64,000 nucleotides of DNA from CAMCXE01 sp036520615 (GCA_036520615.1 DATDJI010000083.1:62001-126000), one strand, 5' to 3'; counted from the first letter of the stretch, positions 33,448 through 42,408 are shown. The notes: generated by a model not told the origin, from the letters alone. Numbers and translations are program-made.

Positions 33448-34179
33448 TTAGTCATAACGCACACGCACGCGACCGGGCGCTACGACTAACGCATCGACGA
33501 TTTTGTTCGATTGAGTGTTTTTAACCTGAATACGCTCCCCCACTTTACCGTTAGCCATAGCCGTGCCTGGCGCTGCCACATTGAGCCCGGACGATTGCGC
33601 TTCAAGGGTTACGCGATCGCCCCTTTGTATGATTTTTGGCGGCTCAATATATGACAGCCTTAAAGGCTCACCTTCTCGCACTGCGCGCTTTAATTCCTGC
33701 CCCACAATTAATGCTGCAGGGTCAACATAATTGGCGCCGATCACATTAAGATTCTGTCGTACAAAGCGAAAATCGCCGGTTTGAATGACGCTGCCGCGCT
33801 CTAAGCTATGGGCAGCCACAGCAGTTTCGCCAAACACGGCAATTTGCGCTGGCGCGTACAGCGTCCAATGGACAGCGCTGCCGCTGCAACTAATTTTTAC
33901 CGTTGCTGAGCTTAAGCCCGAGGGTTGGACGGAAACTTGATAGTCGACAGGAACGTCGCAACGACTCAGGCGCAGACGAGCGTCCAGCGGCAGCATTTTG
34001 ACTTCGGTATCCGGGTTGGCTACTCGTGCCGATTGATTTAAGTAAGTAATTAACATTTGCCGAGCGTTATCGTGCAGCAGGTCAATATTTTCAAACGTAT
34101 CGCCAGCCCAGGCTGTTCGGTTAAGTAGTAGGCAGAGCAAGGTCGCCGCACCAACGCGTAAAAAAACACAGAAGCTCAT
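33448..34179 (-). CDS. flgA: Flagellar P-ring assembly chaperone FlgA
   Basis: 243 residues from the ATG at 34179, with AGGA nine bases upstream; a TTG at 34209 would add ten residues before the signal peptide. The signal peptide (VGAATLLCLLLNRTAWA) directs it to the periplasm. The C-terminal SAF-like domain contains AHSLERGSVIQTGDFRFVRQ, VGQELKRAVREGEPLRLSYI, and the end VKNTQSNKIVDALVVAPGRV. FlgA helps polymerise FlgI into the P ring. It is divergent from cheV and is preceded by a sigma-54-type promoter, different from the sigma-28 promoter of the flgM gene downstream. Confidence 0.95.
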   Translation of the reverse strand: MSFCVFLRVGAATLLCLLLNRTAWAGDTFENIDLLHDNARQMLITYLNQSARVANPDTEVKMLPLDARLRLSRCDVPVDYQVSVQPSGLSSATVKISCSGSAVHWTLYAPAQIAVFGETAVAAHSLERGSVIQTGDFRFVRQNLNVIGANYVDPAALIVGQELKRAVREGEPLRLSYIEPPKIIQRGDRVTLEAQSSGLNVAAPGTAMANGKVGERIQVKNTQSNKIVDALVVAPGRVRVRYD

Positions 34180-34268
34180 AATTATTATCCTATGCTTAGG
34201 GTTGCTCAATAAATTAGATGCCGTCGGTGGCGGAATTTTGTCGTAATTGTAGGTTTACATGGGTATAG

Positions 34269-34282
34269 GCAAATGCTGTGCC
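34269..34282 (-). promoter_or_regulatory. Sigma-54 (RpoN) promoter of flgA
   Basis: On the minus strand GGCAC-AGCAT-TTGC gives GG and GC separated by ten bases, as in the -24/-12 consensus. It lies about 90 bases before flgA, suggesting activation by a FleQ-type enhancer-binding protein. Confidence 0.7.
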
Positions 34283-34784
34283 TTAAGCCCGCTCCAGTGT
34301 AACTGTTAGGGTTCTTCTTTAAATACCTAATTAAGCCAATTAGGCCGCAAAAAATAATCTACACCTGTGTAATACCTAGAGCTTTGCGGCAGAAAATCGC
34401 ATTTAATTAGCTGTTAAATATGGATTTTTGTATTACTGATTGTTAAATAAACACGCGGTTATGATTTGAAATCGCAATGCGTTGCGAGTGTAGTTTGTAA
34501 TTGTTACGAATTGCCGCTATCAAAGGCTCTATTGTCACGTTCTACAAATATCCTTCAGCTAGATGCCCGTGCTGGATACTTATCTTCGTGCGGCCTGTGC
34601 TGATCTAATAATTCTGACCCCGACTGATTGTTTTTATGTGGACTGATTAGTCTTGACTACACTTAAGCAGATAGCCATCCCGAGCGTGCTGGGCAGGCAT
34701 AGAAAGCTATAGATAGAGACATATAAAGAACCAAAATTGCTTACGTAATAACGGTGGTTAAGTGGTTGCAACTAGAGCCAAGCG

Positions 34785-34813
34785 ATTTAAACGGTTAGCT
34801 GTAGCGTTTAAAT
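34785..34813. repeat. Perfect 9-bp inverted repeat upstream of cheV
   Basis: ATTTAAACG at 34785-34793 and CGTTTAAAT at 34805-34813 are perfect inverted copies with an 11-base loop. The right arm ends 47 bases before the cheV ATG. It may be a regulator site or a leader hairpin. Confidence 0.75.
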
Positions 34814-34860
34814 AGTGTCTCAGTAATGTTGCAAAAAATAGTGAGGTATTGGGAGCAGGT

Positions 34861-35799
34861 ATGGCGAGTATTCTCGATAGCGTAAATCAGCGGACACAGT
34901 TAGTTGGTCAAAATCGACTGGAATTACTTCTGTTTAGCCTTGGTGGTAATCAGCTTTACGGCATAAATGTATTTAAAGTTAAAGAAGTATTGCAATGTCC
35001 GGTGTTAAGTAAAATCCCTAAGCGCCATCCTGTGGTTAGGGGCGTCGCGCATATTCGCGGCGGCACTATTCCGATTATGGATCTGCGCCAAGCCACTGGC
35101 GGTCAACCCTTAGAAAACGCCCAAAACTGTTTTGTGATTATTACTGAGTACAATCGCTCTACACAGGGTTTTTTGGTTCGCAGTGTTGAGCGCATTGTTA
35201 ATATGAATTGGGGCGCTATTCATCCGCCGCCAAAAGGCGCTGGACGCGATAATTATTTAACTGCGGTTACGGAAGTTGAAGGCCGTTTGGTAGAGATAAT
35301 TGACGTGGAAAAAATTCTCGCCGAAGTTTCACCATTGCCTGAACATGTAAGCCCAGATGTACTTAAAGAAAGCGAAAATAATGCCGTACAAAGCCGCCAT
35401 GTTTTAATTGTCGATGACTCGGCCATTGCCCGCAAACAAATTCAGAAAGTGGTGGAGTCGTTAGGACTAAAAACCGTAGTGTTAAAAGACGGCCAGGAAG
35501 CTCTGAACTATTTGCTCGGTATGTTAAATGAGGGCAAAGACCCCTATAAGGAATTATTGCTGGTGATTTCTGATATCGAAATGCCTGAAATGGACGGTTA
35601 TACATTTACAGCAGAGATACGTGCCAATCCCCGCTTGAATAATTTGCATGTGATATTGCACACCTCCCTCAGCGGCGTTTTTAATGAAGCCATGGTACGT
35701 AAAGTTGGTGCTAATGACTTTCTTGCCAAATTCCACCCGGACGAGTTGGCTAAACGAGTCAATATGCGGATTAAAGAGGTAGAAGGTAATTTAAGCTGA
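34861..35799 (+). CDS. cheV: Chemotaxis coupling protein CheV
   Basis: 312 residues from the ATG at 34861, with GGAG six bases upstream. An N-terminal CheW-like domain (about 20-160) has LLLFSLGGNQLYGINVFKVK, VRGVAHIRGGTIPIMDLRQA and VEGRLVEIIDVEKIL. A C-terminal receiver domain (about 178-305) has VLIVDDSAIARKQ, the phospho-acceptor Asp in LLVISDIEMPEMDGYTF, and the HTSLSG and FLAKFHPDEL switch residues. CheV couples receptors to CheA and, through its receiver, may act as a phosphate sink or adaptation element. It precedes cheR on the same strand, as in Pseudomonas flagellar clusters. Confidence 0.96.
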   Translation: MASILDSVNQRTQLVGQNRLELLLFSLGGNQLYGINVFKVKEVLQCPVLSKIPKRHPVVRGVAHIRGGTIPIMDLRQATGGQPLENAQNCFVIITEYNRSTQGFLVRSVERIVNMNWGAIHPPPKGAGRDNYLTAVTEVEGRLVEIIDVEKILAEVSPLPEHVSPDVLKESENNAVQSRHVLIVDDSAIARKQIQKVVESLGLKTVVLKDGQEALNYLLGMLNEGKDPYKELLLVISDIEMPEMDGYTFTAEIRANPRLNNLHVILHTSLSGVFNEAMVRKVGANDFLAKFHPDELAKRVNMRIKEVEGNLS

Positions 35800-36136
35800 A
35801 TCATAGAATCTGCATGACTCGCATAGGTTAGATTATTTATCAAATGAGAATTTTTTTTCGTCATGAACGGTTGCAAAAATTAAGTAGAAACTCTTTGGGT
35901 GTGTAAAATTTATTTCAGTGTATTTGTTAGAGCGCTATCCCTCTGTCGAAAGAGCGCCAGAGAATTTTAAAAATTGTAAATTGACGATTTAACTTACGAG
36001 GGCGGGGTTTCGAATGCGAAAGCTGAGGGAAATCAGTAGTGGCGATCACTTTGTTGCAGATGAAACGCAATGTTAAGGAGAGTGCCTGTGCTTGATTGTA
36101 CGTCTTTGTTAACGGTTATTGCGGAGGGCGAATGCT
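35800..36136. other. Intergenic region, 337 bases, cheV to cheR
   Basis: No promoter with good consensus was found. Near the end is a 22-codon frame (36088-36156) behind AAGGAG that overlaps the cheR start in a different frame; see that entry. Confidence 0.5.
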
Positions 36137-36156
36137 ATGACTCAGCGCCCCTCTGA
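36088..36156 (+). CDS. Possible 22-residue leader peptide overlapping cheR start
   Basis: A GTG at 36088, seven bases after AAGGAG, opens a 22-codon frame that runs past the cheR ATG and stops at 36156. It has the better ribosome site of the two. It may couple or throttle cheR translation, or may be chance; the peptide has no recognisable motif. Confidence 0.3.
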   Translation: MLDCTSLLTVIAEGECYDSAPL

Positions 36157-36988
36157 TGAAACTTTGCATTTTTCATCGCAGGAATACGATGAATTTTGCG
36201 CATTTTTGCAAAGTTCCTGCGGTATAGATTTAGGCCACAATAAACAATATTTAGTAGCCACACGCATGCGGCGTATTATGGCGAGTTTGAATTTATCGCA
36301 CCTTGCGCAGTTAACCGAGCTGATCAAAAAGGCTGATCAGCGGCAGTTGCGGCAAAGCGTAATTGATGCGATGACGACCAATGAAACGTTTTGGTTTCGC
36401 GATAATTACCCATTCGACTATTTCGGCGCTAAATTACTACCGCGCATTCAAAGCGAAAAACCCAGCAGCACGTTAAAAGTCTGGTCTGCAGCCTGCTCCT
36501 ACGGGCAAGAGCCATATTCACTCAGCATGGTCATTGAGGAATTTAATAAACGGCCAGCTGGCAGGCCAGTGAATGTGGATATTTTGGCTACTGATTTATC
36601 CAGCGCTGTATTGGAACACGCTCGCACAGGTATTTACGATCGTATGTCCATTACTCGTGGCCTAAGCCCTGATCGTAAAAAGCAGTTTTTCGAGCCGATT
36701 GATGAGGATAATTGGCGATTAAACGGCTCAATTAAAAACCGCGTGCAGTTCCGGCCGCTTAATCTGCAGGACTCTTTTTATCTGTTGGGTAAGTTTGATG
36801 TAATTTTTTGCCGCAACGTTCTTATTTATTTTTCTCAAGAACTTAAGTCCGATATTCTGCGCAAATTACACGGCCAATTGCATACAGGGGGCTTTTTGTT
36901 TTTGGGGTCATCCGAGGGGCTTACGGGGGTGGCAGAACTATTTGAGATGGTGGACTGCGCACCGGGGCTTGCTTATAAAGCTATTTAG
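36137..36988 (+). CDS. cheR: Chemotaxis protein methyltransferase CheR
   Basis: 283 residues from the ATG at 36137, nine bases after GGAGG; a TTG at 36119 is also in frame. The N-terminal helical domain includes FCAFLQSSCGIDLGHNKQYL and RMRRIMASLNLSHL. The methyltransferase domain has TTNETFWFRDNYPFDYF, the SAM-binding WSAACSYGQEPYSLSM, DILATDLSSAVLEHAR, and FDVIFCRNVLIYFSQ. CheR uses SAM to methylate glutamates on chemoreceptors such as that at 7630, counteracting CheB. It is the last gene before a bidirectional terminator; the flgB-type genes that follow cheR in Pseudomonas are absent here. Confidence 0.96.
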   Translation: MTQRPSDETLHFSSQEYDEFCAFLQSSCGIDLGHNKQYLVATRMRRIMASLNLSHLAQLTELIKKADQRQLRQSVIDAMTTNETFWFRDNYPFDYFGAKLLPRIQSEKPSSTLKVWSAACSYGQEPYSLSMVIEEFNKRPAGRPVNVDILATDLSSAVLEHARTGIYDRMSITRGLSPDRKKQFFEPIDEDNWRLNGSIKNRVQFRPLNLQDSFYLLGKFDVIFCRNVLIYFSQELKSDILRKLHGQLHTGGFLFLGSSEGLTGVAELFEMVDCAPGLAYKAI

Positions 36989-37034
36989 TACTTCTATTAT
37001 TTGCTGGCAATTCTATTGGCGTTAAAAGTGTTTA

Positions 37035-37062
37035 ATAAAGCGGGGCCGTGGCCCCGCTTTAT
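37035..37062. terminator. Bidirectional terminator between cheR and the DAHP synthase gene
   Basis: AAAGCGGGGCC and GGCCCCGCTTT form an 11-bp perfect stem with loop GT, flanked by A/T stretches on both sides. It sits between convergent genes. Confidence 0.92.
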
Positions 37063-37067
37063 ATTAA

Positions 37068-38141
37068 CTATTTACCACGCGCTTGCATTACAGCTTTTAT
37101 TTTTGCGCGCATGGAGCGCAGTGCGATTTCGGTGGTAGGCCAGTCGATACACGCATCAGTGACGGATACACCGTATGTGAGTTTGGATAAATCCGCAGGA
37201 ATTTTCTGGTTGCCCGCGCCAATATTACTCTCCACCATTAATCCTATTATTGATGTATTGCCTTCAAGAATTTGGTTGGCGACATTATCCATAACCAGCG
37301 GTTGTAATTCATGGCTTTTATTTGAGTTAGCGTGGCTGCAGTCCACCATGATGTTATTGGGTACACCAGCAGTAAGCAACTCTTTCTCACAGAGCGCGAC
37401 ACTTACCGAATCGTAATTGGGTTTGCCGTTACCACCGCGCAACACAACATGGCCGTAGGCATTGCCACGGGTATGTACAACCGATACTCGGCCGTCTTTA
37501 TTAATACCTAAAAATCGATGCGGGCTTGAGACCGATTGCAATGCATTGATTGCTACGGTCAGGCTGCCGTCGGTGCCGTTCTTAAAACCCACAGCAGAGG
37601 ACAAACCGCTGGCCATTTCCCGATGAGTTTGTGACTCTGTAGTGCGTGCACCGATTGCTGACCAAGAAATTAGATCGTGTAAGTATTGCGGCGAAATAGG
37701 ATCCAAGGCTTCGGTGGCTGCAGGCAGCCCCAGCTCGGAAATATCTAATAAAAGTTTGCGCCCGACGTGCAGACCGTCTTGGATTTTGAATGAGTCATTC
37801 AGGTACGGATCGTTAATTAGGCCTTTCCAACCTACAGTCGTGCGCGGTTTTTCAAAGTACACTCGCATAACAATATAAAGTGAGTCGCTTACTTCATCGG
37901 CTAGGGTTTTAAGCCTACGGGCGTAATCCATGGCGGCGGCCGGGTCGTGAATGGAGCAGGGGCCTATAACGACGATTAAGCGGTGGTCTTTGCGATCGAG
38001 AATATCCCGCACTACTTGTCTACCAGTCGCGACCACTTCAATGGCGCGATCACTGGCGGGCAGCTCGGCTTTTAACTCGGCGGGAGAGATAAGTATTTCT
38101 TGGGAATTTACGTTGAGGTCGTCAACCGTTGTGCTGATCAT
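37068..38141 (-). CDS. 3-deoxy-7-phosphoheptulonate (DAHP) synthase, class I
   Basis: 357 residues, the normal length of the AroF/AroG/AroH family. It condenses erythrose 4-phosphate with phosphoenolpyruvate, the first step of aromatic amino-acid synthesis. Diagnostic blocks: VVIGPCSIHDPAAAMDYARR with the metal-binding Cys, YFEKPRTTVGWKGLINDPYL, GARTTESQTHREMASGLS, GFKNGTDG, and MVDCSHANSNKSHELQP. Which amino acid feeds back on it cannot be decided from the sequence alone, so I leave the isozyme letter blank. It appears to be a single-gene unit, convergent with cheR and divergent from the epimerase gene. Confidence 0.95.
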   Translation of the reverse strand: MISTTVDDLNVNSQEILISPAELKAELPASDRAIEVVATGRQVVRDILDRKDHRLIVVIGPCSIHDPAAAMDYARRLKTLADEVSDSLYIVMRVYFEKPRTTVGWKGLINDPYLNDSFKIQDGLHVGRKLLLDISELGLPAATEALDPISPQYLHDLISWSAIGARTTESQTHREMASGLSSAVGFKNGTDGSLTVAINALQSVSSPHRFLGINKDGRVSVVHTRGNAYGHVVLRGGNGKPNYDSVSVALCEKELLTAGVPNNIMVDCSHANSNKSHELQPLVMDNVANQILEGNTSIIGLMVESNIGAGNQKIPADLSKLTYGVSVTDACIDWPTTEIALRSMRAKIKAVMQARGK

Positions 38142-38392
38142 GCAGGATTTCTCAGTCTGGGCCGCAGGGCCAATTACATTTAATGTTTGTGTGGTTTCAT
38201 TGTACTTAAAATTAGGCCAATTTGGCGGATTCTCTGGCCGTTATAGAGGGCTAATGTTTTTTAGGCTGAGCATTTACTTTACCTGGCGGACCGAACTTTG
38301 TAACCTCGCGCGCTTTTAATAGCCTAGGCCAAAATAAACTCCGATAGTATGCGGCAGGCTTGATCAACAATTGAATAACCTGAGAGGCGATT

Positions 38393-39553
38393 ATGCAGGC
38401 GGTAACCGAACAGCTCGTGACATGGCTCACCCAACAAGCGTTGCCGCGCTATCGTCAGCAGGCGTTAATTCCTCAGCTACCCAATGGTATGTGTGCCACT
38501 TTCGAGGCACTTAAAGCGGACGGCACGCCAAACCATGCTTTGAATCTACGTGTACGCGTACAGGCGCGACAAATTTTCGTGTATTGCAGAGCGCAAAAAA
38601 TGGGCTGGGCCGATAACGTGGAACCTATGGTGCGCGGTATGGCGGAATTTATTGGTCATTTCGGGGTAACCCAATGCCGCAGCGATGGTTATGTCCATCT
38701 GCTCAAGCCTGATTTGAGTATCGCCGACAGCAAAAAGGACCTTTACGACCACGCATTTTTTACCCTTGCCTATGCCGCTATTTACGATACTTTTGCTGAT
38801 AAAGCTGCCCACCGCAAAGCACGTCGCATCATCCAATGGGTCGATGAGGAATGGTCCCATCCCAATGGAGGCTGGCAAGAAGGAGATTATTCTGCCCCGT
38901 GGCGCCGGCAAAACCCCCACATGCATTGGTTAGAAACATTTTTATTCTTGTACGAAGCTACTGGAAAACTTGAGTGGGCCGAGCGGGCACGGCGTGCCTT
39001 CGGTTTGTTTGCGCAGCATTTTTATGTACCGCATTCTCAAGTGTTATTGGAATTTTTTAACGAGGATTGGTCTGCGGCTCCGGGCGCCATTGGGGAAGCT
39101 GTTGAGCCTGGGCATATGCTTGAGTGGGTGTGGTTATTGCGCTGGTACGAGCGTCTTTTCAGCGAGGACACCTCAGATTATGCCAACGCGCTTTGGCATA
39201 AGGCGCTGGCAATTGGCTTGGATTCTGAAGGCCTAGTGTACGACCAAGTGACAGCGGATGGCAGTGTGACTGCAGCGACAAAACGCCTGTGGCCGATGAC
39301 CGAATTGATTAAAGCAGGGGTAAGCCAAGCACGAGCCGGTGTGGCGGGAGCAGAGGAGGTTGCGGCTAAAGCGCTGGCGGATTTACAGCGCTATTATCTT
39401 AATACCTCTGTGCCTGGAGTTTATTTAGATAAACTCGGAGCTGCGAATGAAGTTGTAGATGATGGCGCTCCGGCGAGCACGTTGTACCATTTAATTGGCG
39501 CTGCAATTGAGGCACATAACTACGTGAAAGAGAAGGGTGAGTGTCTACCCTAA
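38393..39553 (+). CDS. AGE-family sugar epimerase/isomerase
   Basis: 386 residues with the (alpha/alpha)6 barrel pattern of the N-acylglucosamine 2-epimerase family: LRVRVQARQIFVYCRAQKMG, KKDLYDHAFFTLAYAAIYDT, RRQNPHMHWLETFLFLYEAT, EAVEPGHMLEWVWLLRWYER and TKRLWPMTELIKAGVSQARA. The histidines in YDHAF, NPHMH and EPGHM line the active site of this family. Members include mannose isomerase, cellobiose 2-epimerase and AGE; the motif set RRQNPHMH/RLWPMTE fits the aldose-ketose isomerase branch (mannose to fructose), but the substrate is inferred. GAGAGG lies upstream of the ATG. It suits mannan or hemicellulose sugar use. Confidence 0.9.
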   Translation: MQAVTEQLVTWLTQQALPRYRQQALIPQLPNGMCATFEALKADGTPNHALNLRVRVQARQIFVYCRAQKMGWADNVEPMVRGMAEFIGHFGVTQCRSDGYVHLLKPDLSIADSKKDLYDHAFFTLAYAAIYDTFADKAAHRKARRIIQWVDEEWSHPNGGWQEGDYSAPWRRQNPHMHWLETFLFLYEATGKLEWAERARRAFGLFAQHFYVPHSQVLLEFFNEDWSAAPGAIGEAVEPGHMLEWVWLLRWYERLFSEDTSDYANALWHKALAIGLDSEGLVYDQVTADGSVTAATKRLWPMTELIKAGVSQARAGVAGAEEVAAKALADLQRYYLNTSVPGVYLDKLGAANEVVDDGAPASTLYHLIGAAIEAHNYVKEKGECLP

Positions 39554-39642
39554 AGTCCCGTATGGGTGGATACTAACTTTTTTAAATCTCGGTACCTGGG
39601 TACTGCATCATCAGCTTTTGCTTTGCGACAGGGTATAGTTAA

Positions 39643-41019
39643 TTATTCCTTTAGCGCGTTCTCGCGCACCTCGGCCAATGTGTATTGAGTGATTAACTCG
39701 CCATTATTAAATACGGCGCGTAATAGATTTGCCTCGGCGCTAACGCTCTCGCGCGGCACGGTCTTAAATTGGCCGTTTTCTTTAATTAAAGCTAAACGGC
39801 CTTTTTTAGAGCGCTTACCTTGGTCGGTAATAGGATCTTTGTACACATCGCGCCATTGGCCGTTAATACAAATAGCCGATGCCTTCATGGCAAATTTTTG
39901 TGTATCGCGATTGACCTTTTGCAATAATTCCCCACCCATACCAAAGGCAACATTATCTGCGCTTAAACCGCGCTTTTTCATTTCCGCCAAAATGGCTTCA
40001 ATGGCCGCCGCACATACGCCATCACCTTGAATTAAACGCACATATGCGGGCAACACTTTATACCCACGGCCATTCGTTGTGTAACCAAATCTCGCCATTA
40101 ATCGCTCAATCGCTTCAGGCACAATTTCAACCGGCTCGCCGGAATCTGGCCGCACGACTAAAGTACCACCGGTATTTTCCACCTGAGTTTTTAATTCGCC
40201 ACCCCAAATATTATCAATAGCATTCCAAATATCGTAAGAATCGCTTACTACGGCAACTAATTTATTTTTACCGCCAAATTGTGTAAGCATATTGGCGTAA
40301 GCGGCTGTTTCTCCATCGCGGCCCCAGCTAGTAATAGTGCTATGTTCCGCAGCAGGGATAGAAAATCCCGCCATAGATTCTGCGTAATAGCGGCGCGCTG
40401 CTAAAATTCCGGAAAAACTATCCGTGCCCATAAAATTCACCAAATGGGCCAATGTCCCAATGGCTGTAGTCTCCTCGGAACTGGCACCGCGCGCGCCAAA
40501 ATCATGTAATTTAAATGGTAAACCATCGAGATTATCAGCAGTTTCTTCTAAATAGCGCGCAATAATCGTGCGGCAATTTTTAGATACGGTGGCAACTGTC
40601 GTCGGGTACCAAATAGCTCGCAATAAAGCGGTTTCAATATAGCTGGTTAACCAAGCGCAGCTTGGATCCGTATTAATTACCTGTACTAATACATTACCCG
40701 TATGCACCACTGTGCCCTCTGGCACTGCTTCAATAAACAACGGCAAAAAACCTTTATGTGCATTTAGAATATGTATCCAGCCTGCGCGATTAAACGGCAC
40801 GCCATGGGCTGCACAGATTTCTTCAGCTTCATCTATATCCGCCAAACTAATTGGTTTGGTGAGGTATTGTTTTATAAACATCTGCAAACCAAAAAACACC
40901 GTGGCCGGATACACACCGCCGCGAGATTCGATATAGCTTGAAACATATTCAGCGCCTTCTGGGTACTGAACAAAGTGAGAGGTTTTGTAAGAATCGGTGT
41001 TTAAAATTAAGTTTTGCAT
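39643..41019 (-). CDS. nadV: Nicotinamide phosphoribosyltransferase
   Basis: 458 residues from the ATG at 41019 (MQNLILNTDSYKTSHF), with AAGGA eight bases upstream. An upstream in-frame codon at 41130 lies inside the promoter and is rejected. It makes NMN from nicotinamide and PRPP. Family blocks: NTDSYKTSHFVQYPEGAEYV, YIESRGG, LHDFGARGASSEETTAIG, FSIPAAEHSTITSWGRDGE, VVSDSYDIWNAIDNIWG, LVVRPDSGEPVE, VRLIQGDGV and FGMGGELLQKVNRDTQKFAM. It is preceded by a TTGACA promoter overlapped by two NrtR-type operators and works with NadM next door in a two-step nicotinamide-to-NAD salvage route. Confidence 0.96.
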   Translation of the reverse strand: MQNLILNTDSYKTSHFVQYPEGAEYVSSYIESRGGVYPATVFFGLQMFIKQYLTKPISLADIDEAEEICAAHGVPFNRAGWIHILNAHKGFLPLFIEAVPEGTVVHTGNVLVQVINTDPSCAWLTSYIETALLRAIWYPTTVATVSKNCRTIIARYLEETADNLDGLPFKLHDFGARGASSEETTAIGTLAHLVNFMGTDSFSGILAARRYYAESMAGFSIPAAEHSTITSWGRDGETAAYANMLTQFGGKNKLVAVVSDSYDIWNAIDNIWGGELKTQVENTGGTLVVRPDSGEPVEIVPEAIERLMARFGYTTNGRGYKVLPAYVRLIQGDGVCAAAIEAILAEMKKRGLSADNVAFGMGGELLQKVNRDTQKFAMKASAICINGQWRDVYKDPITDQGKRSKKGRLALIKENGQFKTVPRESVSAEANLLRAVFNNGELITQYTLAEVRENALKE

Positions 41020-41117
41020 TGTAGGTATCCTTCGTTTTTCTGGTTTTAACACTGGTCTATCCGGTGTTGTTTGATGTGGTGCTGAGTTTGTCATGGGGCA
41101 GATCCTGCCGCCATGGA

Positions 41118-41149
41118 TATATAGTGGCAATTAGCCACCTTAATGTCAA
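41118..41149 (-). promoter_or_regulatory. nadV promoter
   Basis: On the minus strand a perfect TTGACA (41149-41144) lies 18-20 bases before an AT-rich -10 candidate (ACTATA or TATATA, 41125-41118). Operator 1 occupies the spacer and operator 2 lies just upstream of the -35, a layout expected of repression. Confidence 0.7.
41124..41138. promoter_or_regulatory. NrtR-type operator 1 (nadV)
   Basis: GTGGC-AATTA-GCCAC, a perfect 5-bp inverted repeat with a 5-base spacer, lying between the -35 and -10 of nadV. It shares the TGGC-N5-GCCA core with two more sites at this locus. Confidence 0.8.
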
Positions 41150-41156
41150 CTCTATA

Positions 41157-41171
41157 TTGGCGTTTTGCCAC
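41157..41171. promoter_or_regulatory. NrtR-type operator 2 (nadV)
   Basis: TTGGC-GTTTT-GCCAC, with the same TGGC-N5-GCCA core, centred 33 bases (about three helical turns) from operator 1. It lies immediately upstream of the nadV -35 box. Confidence 0.75.
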
Positions 41172-41349
41172 TTTTATTTGCGGTTACGCACCTGAGAAAA
41201 GCGGCGCGCAGCCCTATAGTTACATTGCGTTTAATATAGTGCTGCTGTGTAATTTTTGTACATCAGATTGAGCTGGCCGCAAGCTCGTGCTTACATCCAA
41301 TTCTTGCTTGATTGTTTCGCAATAATTTCTAAATGTATATAAAGCGCTA

Positions 41350-42408
41350 TCAAACCGCTCCCAACATATCCTGCACAATAAAATAATGATCCTCAAACAT
41401 CATCTGCGGATCTAACTCGCTTAAAGGTACCCAGCGCGCATATTTTGCGTCATCACTGCCTTTAACTTTCGGTAATTCGGCGCTCGGCGTTAATTCAAAA
41501 TAAAACGCATGGGTAAGTGTGCGTCCGCGGGCGGAGCGGTAGGGGTCGTCGTAGACGGCTTGGCGTTTGATGGAGCCTTTTAATACCGGCGTGGGTATTT
41601 TTAATTTGGTTTCTTCGCGCAGTTCGCGCAAGCTGGCATCAAGCAAACGCTCGCCCTGATCTAAAAAACCACCGGGTAACGCCCATAAGCCTTTGCCGGG
41701 GTTGGCTTTGCGTTCGATTAATAATACATGCCCAGATTGCACAACGATCGAATCTACAGTTACAAACGTAGGTGCGTAGGGCGCAGCTTGCCACGCTTGT
41801 TGGTATTTTTTTACAAATTGAATTTCATCGCGCACTTGCGCAAAACCTGCGTGAGCTTCTGCAAAATTTAATAAATATTCAGCAACACCTTTTGGTAGGT
41901 CCTCTGTGGCGAGCCATTTGTTAATTATCTCGCGTGGGTTTTCTAAAAAATACTGTTCACGCAATGGGGTTGCGCTTATAGCCCGGTAATTATCGATGCT
42001 GATATTTTGCCACTGCGGGAATAGATTTAAATAAAATCCCGTTTGGTCTTTTTTGTGACCGATTAAGGCAATTTTGGCAGGGCGGTGAGGTGCGGTGTGA
42101 TGTGCAGTTACAAGCCCGCTTACCGTAGATTGCACATTGCGCACCCACAGCTCGTCGTTATAAGGTACATCCATTAATGGCAAACAATGTATGCGAGCAT
42201 TATCGGCGTCGCTCAAACAAGCGCGCAACATATCTTCGCGCTCCTGGTGGCTCCAGGGATTGCGTGTGTTACGTGGCTGCCAAGCTGAACCGATTAAGAC
42301 AATGAGTTTTTCAGCTTGCTTAAGGCCTTCTTGCACGACTTTTAAATGGCCAGAATGAAATGGCTGAAAGCGGCCGATGAAAATGGTGAAATCAAATGGT
42401 TTACTCAC
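41350..42408 (-). CDS. nadM: Bifunctional NMN adenylyltransferase / Nudix hydrolase
   Basis: 352 residues in two domains. The N-terminal nucleotidyltransferase (about 1-185) has FIGRFQPFHSGHLKVVQEGL with the HxGH-type HSGH at 18-21, plus ISATPLREQYF (ISxTxxR). It joins NMN to AMP to form NAD. The C-terminal Nudix domain (about 200-352) has GKGLWALPGGFLDQGERLLD followed by ASLRELREETKL, an intact Nudix box; such domains in this fusion typically cleave ADP-ribose or related dinucleotides. It is divergent from nrtR, with one NrtR-type operator in between, and pairs with nadV. Confidence 0.96.
   Translation of the reverse strand: MSKPFDFTIFIGRFQPFHSGHLKVVQEGLKQAEKLIVLIGSAWQPRNTRNPWSHQEREDMLRACLSDADNARIHCLPLMDVPYNDELWVRNVQSTVSGLVTAHHTAPHRPAKIALIGHKKDQTGFYLNLFPQWQNISIDNYRAISATPLREQYFLENPREIINKWLATEDLPKGVAEYLLNFAEAHAGFAQVRDEIQFVKKYQQAWQAAPYAPTFVTVDSIVVQSGHVLLIERKANPGKGLWALPGGFLDQGERLLDASLRELREETKLKIPTPVLKGSIKRQAVYDDPYRSARGRTLTHAFYFELTPSAELPKVKGSDDAKYARWVPLSELDPQMMFEDHYFIVQDMLGAV

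Larger units (their letters stand above)
34180..34860. other. Intergenic region, 681 bases, flgA/cheV divergent control region
   Basis: Contains the sigma-54 promoter of flgA (34269-34282) and, near cheV, the inverted repeat at 34785-34813. A clear promoter for cheV was not found. No small gene is supported. Confidence 0.65.
41020..41349. other. Intergenic region, 330 bases, nadV control region
   Basis: Holds the nadV promoter and the two operators at 41124-41138 and 41157-41171. The rest, towards nadM, is AT-rich without identified features. Confidence 0.7.

Noticed and set aside
41020..41130. N-terminal extension of nadV
   Set aside because: The extra residues would be encoded across the promoter -10 and operator 1; the ATG at 41019 has a good ribosome site and the family N terminus.
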